NCBI GenBank assembly: GCA_027946555.1
Contig: JAPEVC010000217.1
Span: forward strand, 1 to 60,211
DNA: 60,211 bases
Reading direction: 5' to 3'
Origin: Gnomoniopsis sp. IMI 355080
Taxonomy: Eukaryota > Ascomycota > Sordariomycetes > Diaporthales > Gnomoniaceae
Shown here: positions 19,695-31,569 of the stretch, piece by piece
How the letters are laid out: each line of letters begins with the position of its first letter
Numbering within the stretch: position 1 is the stretch's first letter
Notes under the pieces: generated by a model
Database searches by the model: none
Told to the model about the DNA's origin: nothing
Seen by the model: only the letters and a program-made list of their open reading frames with translations
Position numbers and translations under genes: made by a program

Positions 19695-22530
19695 ACGCAG
19701 TCAGATGTATGGAGCAGGTTATTGAATTTGGCACTGATAAAAGACTGGCTTCCTTGTACATTGAAGTAGACTAGCAAAAGGAGGTACTGTAATTAATGTT
19801 CCGGGCTTCGCAAGGTTTTCACCGGAAGCCTGCAGCACACGAGTACCCAAGGTAAGTAGGCGAAGTTCCGTACTTCAGTAATCAATATTGTGCCTTACGA
19901 ATTTTTTTGACAGAATTGACTTGAAGTACTACAATTTCTTTAGGAAATCCGGAGTATTCATGCTGAAATGGGTGTGGTGGTCTTCGGCGGAGGCGGCTAG
20001 GCCAACAAACCTGGCCTGAAACGGCCGTGGGTATATCCTTAACAACAAATTGTGCGACGAAACATAGGTTTCTAAGGATAGCTTGTTGGAGGAAGTCATA
20101 GTCCTTCAGGAACAAAGTTGATTGATGACTGTTGATTTGAAGAGTATCGAGTCTTGGCTTCAGAACACATGAAGGAGTTGACCGCCGTCGTGCGCCTCAC
20201 TTGGCACAACCTTACCTGAGAAGTTGCATTGTACAGTACACCGCTAGGTACGGATACACAATACAACGTGCAATTTTGCAGCAAAGAACAGTCATACGGT
20301 ATCTAACATGCTCTGCGAGCTCAGATGATGGGGCCCAGTCTCTTCAAAACACATCCACTAAAGCACTTGATGAGTGAGACCCATTCGTGAAAGCCGACAT
20401 ACAAAAGACTTGAACAAGTCTAGACCCTCCCAAGCGCCCAGGTGCTCATGTGACGGACTCTGCGGGCATGAACAGCAACTCTGTCACGAAACGTCAATCA
20501 AGAGAGCAGTCAACGGGCTCGGTCGCCCTGTCACGAGGACAGAACTATGTAGCTACCTACCTGGATGTGGTACAGTACAAGGTGATACCTAATGAATGTA
20601 CTATGAAGTACGTCGTTCCTTCAGGACCCCTGGTTGCGTCTGTGGAGCGCACAAATCCCCTCAAAATCCGGGGTAAACTGGCGCTAAAACGCCCTGCCCC
20701 AGGAACGAAAGTGGATTCAGCCTAGCTTGGAAAGCCGGCATGACATTACCCCCTTGTACGGCGAGGCACGTGGTGAGTTTCGTCGACAAAGTATTACCTA
20801 ACAACGCCCGGTTGGCCTCGGATCTCACCATTCCAAGACTCGTTTTTGTTTTGGTTTTGGGTGACCTACCCTGGTACTTTGATTTGTGTTGCTTTTGAAA
20901 TTCCTGGAAGCTTATTCAACTCTTTCAAGTTTTCGAAATTTTTTTCGATGCTAACAAATATATGGGGCCTTTGACGTGTTTAAGAGCTGCGAGATCGGAT
21001 TTCTCGTAATCGTGGACGGCTCCTGTATCGGAGAGCTAAGGCGAAAGGACAGGGCTGAGTGTCGGACGCCGAGAGACGAGGCTGCGGATACCGAGTGCCA
21101 TGTCGGCTGGATCAGGTGAATGGTGCTACATGAAGCGATATCGCAACCCGAGCATATAGCTGAGATGCTGATTACTTGGAATGATGGGTAGGTCATGACG
21201 GCCACGGACCGAAATGACAGGACCCTCTATCTTGTCTGGTGGCTCTCGAATCGTTCCGTGTCTTTCCGACTTCATGGTGTGCAATTTGCAACATTTGTGC
21301 GAGAATTCGGAGTATGGGCAATATTTACGGAGCTCACGTAGACGGTAGAATATCCACCAGTAGGTAGGTGAGCAAGGTGAGGTAGCCATTCGTCACCACC
21401 ATCCACCAGAATGCTGAAAATACTACACGTGGACGTGACGGTCAATGCAGGCTTTTGAACTCACGTCTGTTGTTCTTTGTCATAAAAACCTTCCGGTGGC
21501 ATCAACAATATAAGCACGGCATACTCGTTGGCAAAGGAAAAGAAACGTGCGTTCAAAGGGAGGTTGCTTGTCACGCTGAGGCTGACCAATCAAGAAGCCT
21601 GCCGACTCCCCCGCGTATCCACTCCAGACGCTAAAATGAACGTGCAGATGCGGCGAACCTGGCATGACAGGGCTCATTCATTCCTTGCACTTCTAGTAGC
21701 TATTTCCATCGAACGTCTCGTCTCGTTTTCTGGAGCTCGCTCATGCACTGGTATCGTCCACGCGCCCCCCGTCCGAGGAGATGCAAGCTGTGGACAACAA
21801 AAGTCTGTGTCACAATGCCGGGGGCGAGTAACAACATTCCTGTGGTCGGTTGGTAGGCCTGGGTGGTAGGGCACACAGGGCGGCTGTCGTCGGATGTGCC
21901 AGGTGACAAAGAAGAACTCTGCGGCTGTGGCTGCCCGTGGTTTCTCTTACTCAATCCTCAAGTAACAGCTTCCAAGCCATGACTCTGGCGTTTCGCCATC
22001 GCGCTTCCTTCCCCATTCCATTCCCTCATTCATTGCCAGTCTCGCGTCACTTATTTCACGATATTTGGTGGTACTACATACTATGCACAGGCAGTACACA
22101 TGATCCTGGCACGTTGGTTTATAGGGCAACTGTAGCCCGCTAGCCCCGGGCCAGGCGCTCCTCCTTCCCTCCTTCCCGCAGATACATTAGAACTGTACGG
22201 GCCTAAGAATTATTGTGTCTTGCATCTTGTCTCTGCACACACACTTTTTTCCCATCTTCAACCATAGCATACTTCACACTATTCTTTCCCCGCAACGGCC
22301 TGAACGGTGTCTTTACCTAAGAATCCTCTCGTCGTGACTAATAAAAATACTACTCCCGACCACTCACTACTCACGTGAAACTTGTGACCAAACAACCAAC
22401 GTCAAATTTCCCAAGAGGCCCCTCTCATCACGCCTGGCTTGCCCACCGTTCGCTGTCTAGACCCGAATTCCCCCGTGATACCATCCCAAGCCTGCACGCC
22501 CGAGTTCCACTCTGGCACTCTCCGGCAGAC
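19695..22530. other. Long intergenic region, 2.8 kb
   Basis: No gene supported on either strand. Open frames at 20450-20725 (+) and 21126-21389 (-) lack family features and good starts. The right 500 bases are CT-rich and probably include promoter and leader of the F-box/LRR gene at 22531. This gap marks the transition from the damaged block to the core-gene block. Confidence 0.5.
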
Positions 22531-24513
22531 ATGGCTCTTCCGAAGACAGGAGAAGGGAGACGAGGAGGATGCGAGCAGACACCCCCTCCCCCCCACCAAC
22601 ACCACCAGATCAACGACCAACCCGCCAGCTACAAATTCAAGCCATCTGATCCAGACCAGTCCTCCGTCTCGGATACCCCCAAGAACGCCAACGGTCGCTC
22701 CTCTTTTTCGTCCATAAGGGAAGACGATCAAGACCTCGCCCAGGCTTTTACCACTTCAAAGGTCTCCGTCTACGCTCAACACCACGAGGACGCTGTCGAC
22801 GACGACCACCTGCAACTGCCTTCTCTGGGTACTATGGTTTCCCAGGCCGACTTCTTCCCGCCAGTCACTCGTCCCGACAGCCGTTTGCACGGGAACTGGT
22901 TCCCTGCAGACAACTTCAAAGGATGGAAGCAGATTAACGTAAAGGGAAGACTGGCCAGCCGGAGTTTCAGCGACCTCTCGTCAATCAACTTGGCATGGAC
23001 CGCCCACGCCAACTCCGCCTTCCAAAGGCGCCGGCCCTCTGAAAACCTTCCTGGAAGTGCCCCCATTGAGAAGCTGCCATTGGAGCTTCTGAGCCACATC
23101 ATCGGCCACCTGGTCATCGATGTCCCGCCAAACAGTCTCACAAAGCGGAATATCGACTTGATGTCTCTGCTGATGACCTCCAAGAAGATGCATGGCGCTA
23201 CTCTGGTGACTCTCTACCGCCAGATTACCATTCCTCACTCTGTCATCTTCAAGAAGTTTCTCTCTCACATCGCATCTCACTCTGCGCTTGGCACTCTGGT
23301 TCGCAGGTTTGATTTTTGTCATTTTAACCCCGGCATGATGTTCGACACCGCCAGTGAGCGCTCTCTCGCTCAAAATCTAACAGCCACAACTTTGTTGCAA
23401 GCGCTAGAGCTCACGCCCTATCTCCAGGAGTTCCTAGCTCAGGAGCACATTGATGGCGACTTGGACGACAGGGTGCTTTGGAAACTCTTTTTCGGCTTGG
23501 AAAGAATGGCCGCTCTGGATTTCTGCGGCTGCACATCAACTGCATTCCGCACGGCATTCATCGGTGCTATACCTTTGGGCGAGTGGTCAGCAGGAGATCT
23601 GGGCTTGAAGCGGCTATCGCTACACAAGTGTACGACACTGCCCAGCACCGTCTTCGAGAGCCTGCTCCCGCACCTTCCGTGCCTCACGCACTTGGACGTG
23701 GCCGGCACGCGCATAACAGACGCGGCGCTGGCGTCCATCCCGCACGCTGCGCGGATCACCCACTTGAACCTGGCCAAGTGCAACAATCTGTCTGCAGACG
23801 CCATTATCAACTTCCTCTCAACTCACCCCGCGGTGGCCAGTCCGCACGAGTCCATCCCAAGTAGCCTTGTTTGGCTCTCCCTTTCTGCGGATGCTAGCAC
23901 CCATGAGACCTTTGACGAGGAGGCTATCGCGCGACTGTTGCCCGTGCTTCCCAAAAGTCTGAAGTCTCTTTCACTCAAGGGCAGCAAGATGAATGCAAGT
24001 CACATTCCACTTCTGCTGCCTCTCACGAAACACCTCGAAGAACTTGCTCTCGGCCGCGGCTTAAGCATCACCGATACCAACGCCCTCTTCGTGCCAGACA
24101 CGGACTCCAACTCGGACGATCCGAACGCCATGGATGTTGATCCGGCAGAGGAGTGGCAGCCTCACACGCTCCGCTACCTCGACCTGTCGGACCTCTGGTC
24201 TACAGAGCTCGACCTTCCCACATTCTACGACACATCCCGATGCGCTCTGCTCACGCAGCATACTCAGCCGCTCGAGGTCCTCGAAGTCCATCCGGACGTC
24301 GGCAAACGAGTACGTCAAGCCCCGCTGAAGCGCCTGGGCTGGCACAGCAGCGAGGCGGGCGCGCGGACGTGGATTGTGCGGGACAGCGCGGCGGCGGGCG
24401 AGCCTCGGTCGTGGAAAATGGGCGCCGAGAGTTGGGGAATGCGCAAGGTGCCTGTTGCGCGAGCGGATGTAGGCGGCATGTATGGAAGCTACATGTTTGC
24501 GAGGAAACTGTGA
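22531..24513 (+). CDS. F-box / leucine-rich-repeat protein
   Basis: Single-exon gene of 660 residues. A disordered N-terminus rich in Ser, Pro, Asp and His (residues 1-165) is followed by an F-box-like helix set (IEKLPLELLSHIIGHLV, residues about 179-215). The rest is a leucine-rich-repeat array (about residues 330-580) with units such as LTHLDVAGTRITDAALASI, ITHLNLAKCNNLSADAII and LRYLDLSDL. F-box/LRR proteins bind Skp1 through the F-box and present substrates to the SCF ubiquitin ligase through the LRR. An acidic loop (DTDSNSDDPNAMDVDPAEE) splits the late repeats. The frame is open upstream to 22375 only with a GTG, so the first ATG (22531, context gacATGg) is chosen. No intron is needed. 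Orthologues in other filamentous fungi appear to be single-copy; the substrate is unknown. Confidence 0.85.
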   Translation: MALPKTGEGRRGGCEQTPPPPHQHHQINDQPASYKFKPSDPDQSSVSDTPKNANGRSSFSSIREDDQDLAQAFTTSKVSVYAQHHEDAVDDDHLQLPSLGTMVSQADFFPPVTRPDSRLHGNWFPADNFKGWKQINVKGRLASRSFSDLSSINLAWTAHANSAFQRRRPSENLPGSAPIEKLPLELLSHIIGHLVIDVPPNSLTKRNIDLMSLLMTSKKMHGATLVTLYRQITIPHSVIFKKFLSHIASHSALGTLVRRFDFCHFNPGMMFDTASERSLAQNLTATTLLQALELTPYLQEFLAQEHIDGDLDDRVLWKLFFGLERMAALDFCGCTSTAFRTAFIGAIPLGEWSAGDLGLKRLSLHKCTTLPSTVFESLLPHLPCLTHLDVAGTRITDAALASIPHAARITHLNLAKCNNLSADAIINFLSTHPAVASPHESIPSSLVWLSLSADASTHETFDEEAIARLLPVLPKSLKSLSLKGSKMNASHIPLLLPLTKHLEELALGRGLSITDTNALFVPDTDSNSDDPNAMDVDPAEEWQPHTLRYLDLSDLWSTELDLPTFYDTSRCALLTQHTQPLEVLEVHPDVGKRVRQAPLKRLGWHSSEAGARTWIVRDSAAAGEPRSWKMGAESWGMRKVPVARADVGGMYGSYMFARKL

Positions 24514-26503
24514 TGACTCTTCTCGAATCGACGGCGCAAGAACGGCGTTTACTACGATCTGGGCACGAACGGAGGCCGGATCATGATTGCGAAGATTGCA
24601 TTTGTTTTATTGATATTCGTTTGAGTTTGTTCTTGCGCGCGCATTTCATCACGGCAATGGCGTTCTTCTGACGGATGGATCAAAAGGAGTTAAATTGGAC
24701 GATAGCAGGCATGCGTGGATACCCTCAAAAAGTTCAGGACAGGGACTCAGAAGCACAGCGTGGACAAGGAATTGGAACGGTTCATTAGCGAGCGAGCGAG
24801 CAGTCTTTTTCCTGTTTTCTTTTACACCTTGAGAAAAGGAATGGGGGGGGGGGGTCCATGATATCACTGGCATTCAGAAAAGTCTTTTATGTATGATTTA
24901 TTGTTCGAGCTACAACACGGCTTTCTGTGTCATTTGGGCGGGAGTTCGAGAAGCCATTGACATCTCCGTAGGGTTTATCGTACTCGATGTTTTATAGGAA
25001 ATAATGTCTTGCCTATTCATGGATAATAGGGTTGTGTCATTGTGAATGTCAATCCTCCGTCAGCATCTAAACTTACAGAGAACGACGATGGGAAGTATGC
25101 GACCGAATCATCCTCTATCTACCCTCCCCTTCCCAAACCGTCTCTGTCATTTTTTCTCTCTTCGTATCTACATCATCTGAAATTGCATACTTAGGTCTAT
25201 ACTGCATTATTTGAACCTTTCGAACTCCCTCAAAAGTTCTAGGGGACGAGGACCACTTCTTCTCCAGCGCTAGAACCGCGCGCTCTGTGCTTTCCACACA
25301 CAAACTCTCCTCCCCCCGGGCCAGCCATGTTGTGTGCATTTGTACGAAGGAGGATATGAAGTAAAAAAAAACCCAAAGGCTCGTAGCTTTCTGAACATCA
25401 CTGATATGAGGATAGACAATTGCACCAAGTCGCAAGACGGATTGACCGGTATGGATCCTCCTCTCCTTTGTTTCAATAATACAACTTCCCCCTCCCCCTT
25501 CCCCGCAAAAAGTCAGGTTGAGTGGGTATGCATGTAAAAAAGAGAGAAAAATAAGCAGCAATGCATGCAATAGAACAGAACCCCGGGGCCCCGCGGTAAA
25601 GAGGCGGGCGATGGCGATCAGGTCGTGAATGACGAGAGGTGGCTGTTCGATTTGGAGTCACTGCACTTTCTCTTTGGCTCATCTTCTTCGCTAGATAGGG
25701 TCACAATTACAATGTCCGCGTGATGTGCCTGGTTGGGTATCAGCATTCAGATACCAGGTAATTTGAACGAGTTCCACCAGGACCACCACACACATATTCT
25801 CCCTGTCTAAACAGCGACGATAGGAGAAGGCAGGCTGCTTATTCTTCCTCTCATCCTCGTGGAGCTTCCCCCCACCCCGGCTCGTTAAATGTCACCTTGA
25901 GCTTTTCCACTTGTGTTGGCTGATATTTCGTGTTGATTTTTTGGTATTTGAGTGACACATGATCCCTTCTCCCCGGGTTCCCTTGGGGATTCTAATCTGA
26001 ATCTTGCACACCGCACGCTGCCAAACGCTGAAGGTTTTATCTAATGGGGCATCGAAAAACCTCTCTCCGAATCTCCACCACTTTTTGACAATTTCACCAT
26101 GTGTATCGGCAATTTCTAGCAGACCTTCGCTCCAAAACGAATTGCAGACCGCCATGGAATGGAGCATCTTGAGGCCTGGTATTATTATCAGTTTCAGGAT
26201 GCGATGTTGTTCGCACAAGATGATCCAATCCCAGACAGCTAATCGCAAGGGAATCCAGAACGGCACAGCGAAGGAAGCACAGAGGTCTGATACATCCGCC
26301 CTTACCGCAACTCAAGATTATGTAGACACATCTGATGCTGCCTAGAGAACGAGGGCGATAAGAATATACATTACTTGGAATGCAGGACTGCCTAGAGCTA
26401 GAGGGCCCCTCGAAAAGCGAACAAAAAAAAGCCCGAAAAATGATAATCATGGGTTGCCAACAAGGACTGAACCCATCTCCAGACGCCCGCCCGCTAGTCT
26501 TTT
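24514..26503. other. Convergent intergenic region with G-run
   Basis: Two kilobases between the stops of the F-box/LRR and ING genes, holding both 3' UTRs. A run of about 12 G lies at 24842-24854 and CT-rich stretches occur around 25100-25520. Open frames such as 25115-25570 (-) have no family-like composition. No RNA gene recognised. Confidence 0.5.
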
Positions 26504-28837
26504 TTATCTCCCATTAGGTTTCTTTCCGTTATTGAGCAACATCTTCTTGCAGTCCTCACAGAACCATTTCACTAGAAGCATTATCAGCATTTGTGCCACT
26601 CGTCAAGGTCTGATGTCTCCGCCCGCAGAAGGAAAAGGAGAGACAAGGGGAAAAGAAGAGCAAGCAAACGAACAAGGCGAAGGCAACTCACTATTCTTCG
26701 GTGGTGCATTCCTCAGTCCAACACACTCCAGGTGGAACCACTCTCTCTTGCAATCGCCGCCGTCACAGCCCACCATCTCACCAAACGACACTCGGTTACA
26801 GTAGCAGTATCGCGGTTCATTCGGGTCGTCCACATCCATTTCTTCCTCCTGCATGGCGCCCGAATCTTCGTCGACCGTCTTCTGCTGTTGTTGCTGCTGC
26901 TGGAGCGCTTTCTGCACTGCCACGGCATGGGCTTGTGAAGCACCCTTCTTATGGCTCCGCTTGGGCACGGTTGGTGCTTCCGAGTTTCGCGCGGGGCGGG
27001 CACGGCCGTTGTTACTGTTTGGCGGTCCGTCGGGAAACGTACTGAGGGCCGGCGTGGAGGGCTTGCTGGCACGGCCGCTCTTTGTCGTCGTCACTGGTTG
27101 TGTGGGGATGGTTGGGGTGGCGGATGGCGTGTTCTCCTTGCGCACGTCTTCCTCGGCAGGCTTGACGGAGCCCTCTTTCTTGGGACCGGTTGCAGTCGCG
27201 GACGAGGGCGTCGAAACACGTTCATTTTGCGGCTTGGATGGGTCTGCTTTTGCAGTTGCGCTGGGGGGTTCCATTTGTGTGATCTTGGGGGTCTCGCTGG
27301 GGCCGCGAGCGCCGTTGGGCGGTGGTATCTCGAGAGGGGGAGGCACTGTGCCATTTGGCTTGTTGGCGGCGGCAGAAGCGGGTCTTTGTTTGTCTACGTT
27401 TGACGCAGTCGAGTTTTGGCGAGCTCTTGCAGATGCTGGACGGCCGGAGGTAGAAGGGGCGGGAGAGGCCCGGGGTGGTTTTGCGTTGTCGGTAAAAGTG
27501 CCGACGACGGGTGACGACGCGACAGATGGTGAGGCAGCAGGGCCGGCTCTGTACAAGAAATCTCATCAGCTTATTTGCTCGCTCAACTGTCTGCAAGCTC
27601 AGATCTTAGCACACCTTTTTTTTGCTTGTCCATTGGAAGTGGGAAGTGCCTTGCGCGGCTTCTTTGGCGCTGGCTGCTCGGGATTGGGTGTAGCTCGAGG
27701 ACTAGCAGATGCCTTCGTCTTGGAATCTTTGGCATTGGAGAAGACAGCATTCATCGCAAGTGTAGGAGTGCCACCGTTGGCTGATGGCTTTTCGACCTTT
27801 CGTCTTTTGGGAGCTGGTGTGCTGTTGGCTTCTGCTTGACCTGTGATACCCAAACCAACACTTGCTGGGGCGTCTCGAGCGTCGGCATTCTTTGCAGCAG
27901 GTTTCCGTTTCGTGGGTTGTTTTTTGCCGGTTCCATCCTTGCCCTTACTTTCATGATCATCGCGATCAGAGTCTTGGTGTTGATTCTTTTGGCTTTTCTT
28001 GGCAGCGACAGCTTGCTTGCGCGCGTCGCTCCGCGCAGCAGCGTCTCCAGCATCAACAACCTGAGCCGCGGCGGAAAGACTGGCAGCACCCTCTCGACGA
28101 GTGCGCTCAGCAACGGTGTTGGCTGCGCGAGCGGCTCTGTTCTCTGGATATGCCCAATGTGTGTCGCTTCCCCATTTGGCTTCCTCGCTAAACTCGCGCT
28201 CGAGGTGAGGCCAGACGTCGTCGATGCGGTTCAACTGTTTCTGCAGCGCATCATTCGCAGTAGATATGACGTGATTTTTCTCTTCGAGCGACACGAGCAT
28301 CTCTTGTATTTTGAAGGCTGTCTGTCGGAAGAGCTGTCGGCGGGGAAGATTGCTTGGGTCGAAGACATTGGGGGTGGCGGCGGCCAGGTGTTGGGAGGCA
28401 AGATTGGTAGGCGCTCTGCCATTCGAGCTATTCTGCGTGCTCATAGGGGTAGAGGATATAGGCAAGTTACTTGAGACATCGTTGACCAGCGATTGTGCGG
28501 CGACGGTGGTTGGTGGTGGCGGTGGAGTCTCGAGAGCAGCGTCGACCAGCTGGAAGAGGTCTTCTTCTGGCGCGAAGATCTTGGCGTCAACCTCCTTCAA
28601 TAATGTGAAGTGGCGTACGAGCTCTTTCGGAAGAGCAGTGATAGCATCAGCAAAGTGTGTGACAGCCGGGAAAATGTCTATGGGCTGTTCGGAAGCACTC
28701 GCGCCAGAGTGGGAGTTTCGACCAGCGAGGCCGTTAAGCGCGGAATTTGCCCTGGGCGGGTTCGTGCGAGTCTGGCGAACAGGCTGTCGGCGACTGGAGG
28801 ACGATGCCTCAGCCGGAGGCACTTTCGCGGTCCTCAT
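26504..28837 (-). CDS. ING-family PHD-finger protein (histone-modifying complex subunit)
   Basis: Three exons, 28837-27615, 27548-26692 and 26571-26504 (introns 66 and 120 nt); 715 residues. An ING-type N-terminal helical domain is split by a linker: IDIFPAVTHFADAITALPKE near residues 54-75 and FRQTAFKIQEMLVSLEEKN near 185-260. A long basic, Ala/Pro/Ser-rich disordered region with Lys/Arg clusters (TKRKPAAK, PAPKRRKVEK) probably holds nuclear localisation signals. The C-terminus is an ING PHD finger (RYCYCNRVSFGEMVGCDG...WFHLECVGL...KWFCEDCKKM), rejoined only when the last intron is removed. ING PHD fingers read H3K4me3 and recruit Rpd3-type deacetylase (Pho23) or NuA3/NuA4 acetyltransferase complexes. 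Which of these this protein joins cannot be told from sequence alone. A poly-Gln run (QQQQQQQ) precedes the PHD. Confidence 0.9.
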
Positions 28838-29720
28838 CGTGATTGTGTGTAGGGAGGAAAGAGGGCGACAGACGAGGGACAGAGGGTGTCGTGGTCGAGT
28901 GAGGAGAGTTTCTGAAGCCGGCGGCAGCACAACTCGCGACGGCTAGCTGGAGGGTGGGTCGAGGACTGGATACCGGGCACTGATAAGAGTGAATAGAAGA
29001 GAATGTTAGTCAAATGTCACGAGCGGCCATTGTTCCTCGTCATCAGAAGCATGCGATCGCTGGAAATGTTCTGGTGGGCGAGGTGTGTTGTGGTGGGAAC
29101 AACCAAGGGGGGTGTGGGAAGAAAATCGGCGGATGAAGAGCAGGACTGGAAGCGTGTCGGCCAAAGGCGTCCCCGAAGCGGACTTCCTCTAAGAGGGCTT
29201 GCTTGCACAAGGTACGGTAGAATTGGAGCTCTAGCGCCTGTTCAGTGCCGCTGAACGCAATAGCATCGGCCAGTACAGCCCCGGCAGGCAGGGGTCAAAA
29301 GTGCTTAGTGACGTCGCGATCAGCCCCGGGTCAGGTCCGATAAAGATAAGCTCGACCAAGCCACCGAACCCTCGACCCTTCCCAAGTATTCCGTCAATAT
29401 CGACCAAACGTCCCATCGTTCTTGGCTGGGGACGATCTGGACAGTAGTAATTCTTGAGAACAATTACATTAAGCGACGTGTCTTCTAGCCCGTACAGGAG
29501 AAATGCTTATGAGTGTTGGAACGGCCATGCTTTGGCATAAAAGCCTGGTTTGTGGCTCCCCTTGGATATCATCAAGTCTAAAACGGTCAGCACTGTAATG
29601 GATTCTCAGAAAGTTCAACGTGCCGCCCGGGGCACTTTCTGAACCACAGACGCGCTCCTCCCGCCCGCCGCTTCCTGTCCTGGACTTGAATAATGGATAG
29701 TCGGTCTCTTGGAGAGACCT
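28838..29720. other. Promoter of the ING gene and 3' flank of the cis-prenyltransferase
   Basis: No gene seen. In-frame non-ATG extension of the ING frame to 28930 is ignored. The left part should be the ING promoter. Confidence 0.5.
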
Positions 29721-30916
29721 TCAGCTCTGCTTGATGCCTCTCCTCGGTTTCTCCTCCATGTCTTTCTGCCGTTGTCTCCACTGCCACTCGATCAGGACTG
29801 GCAAGAAACGCCACAGGTCGAACTCGGGCCACAAGCACTTGAGAAAGAAGAGCTGTGTGTCCTGATGGCACTGCCACATCATGAAATCGCTCAGTCTCTC
29901 AACACCGCTCGTGCGCACGAATATGTCCAGGGGCGGATCCCCAGCCGTGTACATGTGGTTGTCCAGCATTTCCGACGTGATGGTCTCGGGATCTGGTAGA
30001 TTTGTTACACTTGACAAGTTGCGTGATGATGGCGATTCGGATTGGTGCAGCGTCGCCGAGGACGAAATGGAGTCATCGGCCGCATCAAGAGCAGGAGATG
30101 GAGGCATCGAGGGTGCCTCTTCGATGGAAGGCAAGTCAGGTCGCGACATGTTCCTAACCTTGATATTCTGGGAAATGCGAGTCTGCGAAAACCCGGAGTT
30201 TCTTGGTGGAGGTGGCCCAAGGTATTCGTTGACGGTTGCGCGAACTGCTTGGGTGATTTCTTCCCTGGATCCGTAGGGAAAGCAAAGATTCAGAATGGGG
30301 CTTAATGGCGGTGTCAGTAAAACAAAAAAAGAATAGACGTAATCATGTTTGAAGGGAGCAAAGGCTGAGTGGCCTACCCATTGTTCTTGCTGGTGGCATC
30401 CACAGCCTGGTTCATGATCTCCATGACATCGTCTGGAATCAACTCTTGCTTCCCACAAATTCTGATTCTAGCATCGTATCTTTCTAGAAGCTCTCCATGG
30501 TCGACAAGTTGTTTGAGCTTGGACTTGGCCAGAGCCATAAGACCCTTCACCTCAGCCTCAGGCCTGTTAAAGTTCTCCAGACTGAAAGCATAGACTGTGA
30601 CAACCTTTACACCACACTTGTAGCAGACTTCCAGGATCTGTGCACTTGTTAGTCCAGACCCTCAACAGCATTGGAACTTGACTGCAGAACTGACTCTAGC
30701 CATGGCTTCAAACCCAAGGTGGTGTCCATGTATTGTTTCAATCTTGTGGTCTTTGGCGTACCGTCTGTTTCCATCCATGACAAACGCAATATGCTGAGGA
30801 ATCGGACCTTGTTTGAGGGCCCCTATCAGCAGCTCGTGAATTTGCCTAAGAGCCCATTCTGCTGGTGGTGAGCTGAGCAGCCAGTTTCGCAGATGTGACA
30901 GATACAGATCAGACAT
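29721..30916 (-). CDS. RER2: Cis-prenyltransferase (dehydrodolichyl diphosphate synthase)
   Basis: Three exons, 30916-30695, 30637-30378 and 30300-29721 (introns 57 and 77 nt); 353 residues. It catalyses successive cis-additions of isopentenyl diphosphate to farnesyl diphosphate at the ER (or lipid droplet) to make the dolichol precursor used in N-glycosylation and GPI synthesis. Motifs: HIAFVMDGNRRYAK (catalytic Asp48, Arg51-52), VTVYAFSLENFNRP, LNLCFPYGSREEI and the C-terminal IFVRTSGVERLSDFMMWQ. A Ser/Pro/Asn-rich insertion of about 80 residues (about 190-270) separates the last two, making the protein longer than bacterial UPPS (about 250) and yeast Rer2 (about 286). It shares a 650-bp divergent promoter with the Dsc2-like gene, another ER protein. 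RER2 versus its paralogue SRT1 cannot be decided by eye. Confidence 0.9.
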
Positions 30917-31569
30917 TGTGAAATGTGTTGTCTGTGTATGGTGTGTGACTACGGGCGCACGTATAAGATTTAGAAGAAGGTGAAAGATGCAATTTTGGAA
31001 GACTCCATGCGCTTTTGGTTATGATCTAGATGAAATTGCCACAAGTGCCAAGGGAAACACGCGTCGCAAGGCTGCAGAGAAGGGATGTGAAAAGATACAC
31101 CAACAAAAAGAAAAGAGAGCAGCTGGTTATGTTGAGGCGGATGGGATGGAAACACAGTCTAGGGACGCCGAGTGTCCTCAGCCACAACCTTGGAACTGGA
31201 TGGCCACCTGCACGAAAACCCCAGGCAAGCCACGCTGGAGGGCTCGCATCCCTGTTCTCGGTTCTGTACAGCCATGACCCTAGCTCATCCTTGCAGGGAT
31301 GCCTACTGATGACAGCTGCAGCCGATCCCAAGCTAATCTGGACACTTCAGGGCCGATTTTGGATTCCAACCGAAACACATGCTCATGTCAACCAACTCCC
31401 ATAAACAACAACTCTCCCCCCCTCTTCTCTGGCTCTTGAAATTCTACTTTCAAACTGTCCGAATTAAAGAGAATCCTCACAGAGCTCTGAACAGCCAGTA
31501 AAATTTAGCCACTCAACAAGCTCCCTTCTCGCCGCTATGTCCTGGTAGCATCAAGTCCCGATCCGCAAC
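30917..31569. promoter_or_regulatory. Divergent promoter, cis-prenyltransferase / Dsc2-like
   Basis: 653 bases between two outward-facing start codons (30916 minus, 31570 plus). No coding signal; open frames here are antisense overlaps. A CT-rich stretch precedes the plus-strand start (31410-31440). Confidence 0.5.

Noticed and set aside
20450..20725. 91-codon plus-strand frame
   Set aside because: Starts at a non-ATG codon and has no family-like composition.
26853..27839. 328-codon plus-strand open frame
   Set aside because: Antisense shadow of the ING gene with Gly/Ala/Cys-rich nonsense composition; the minus strand carries ING and PHD domains with proper splicing.
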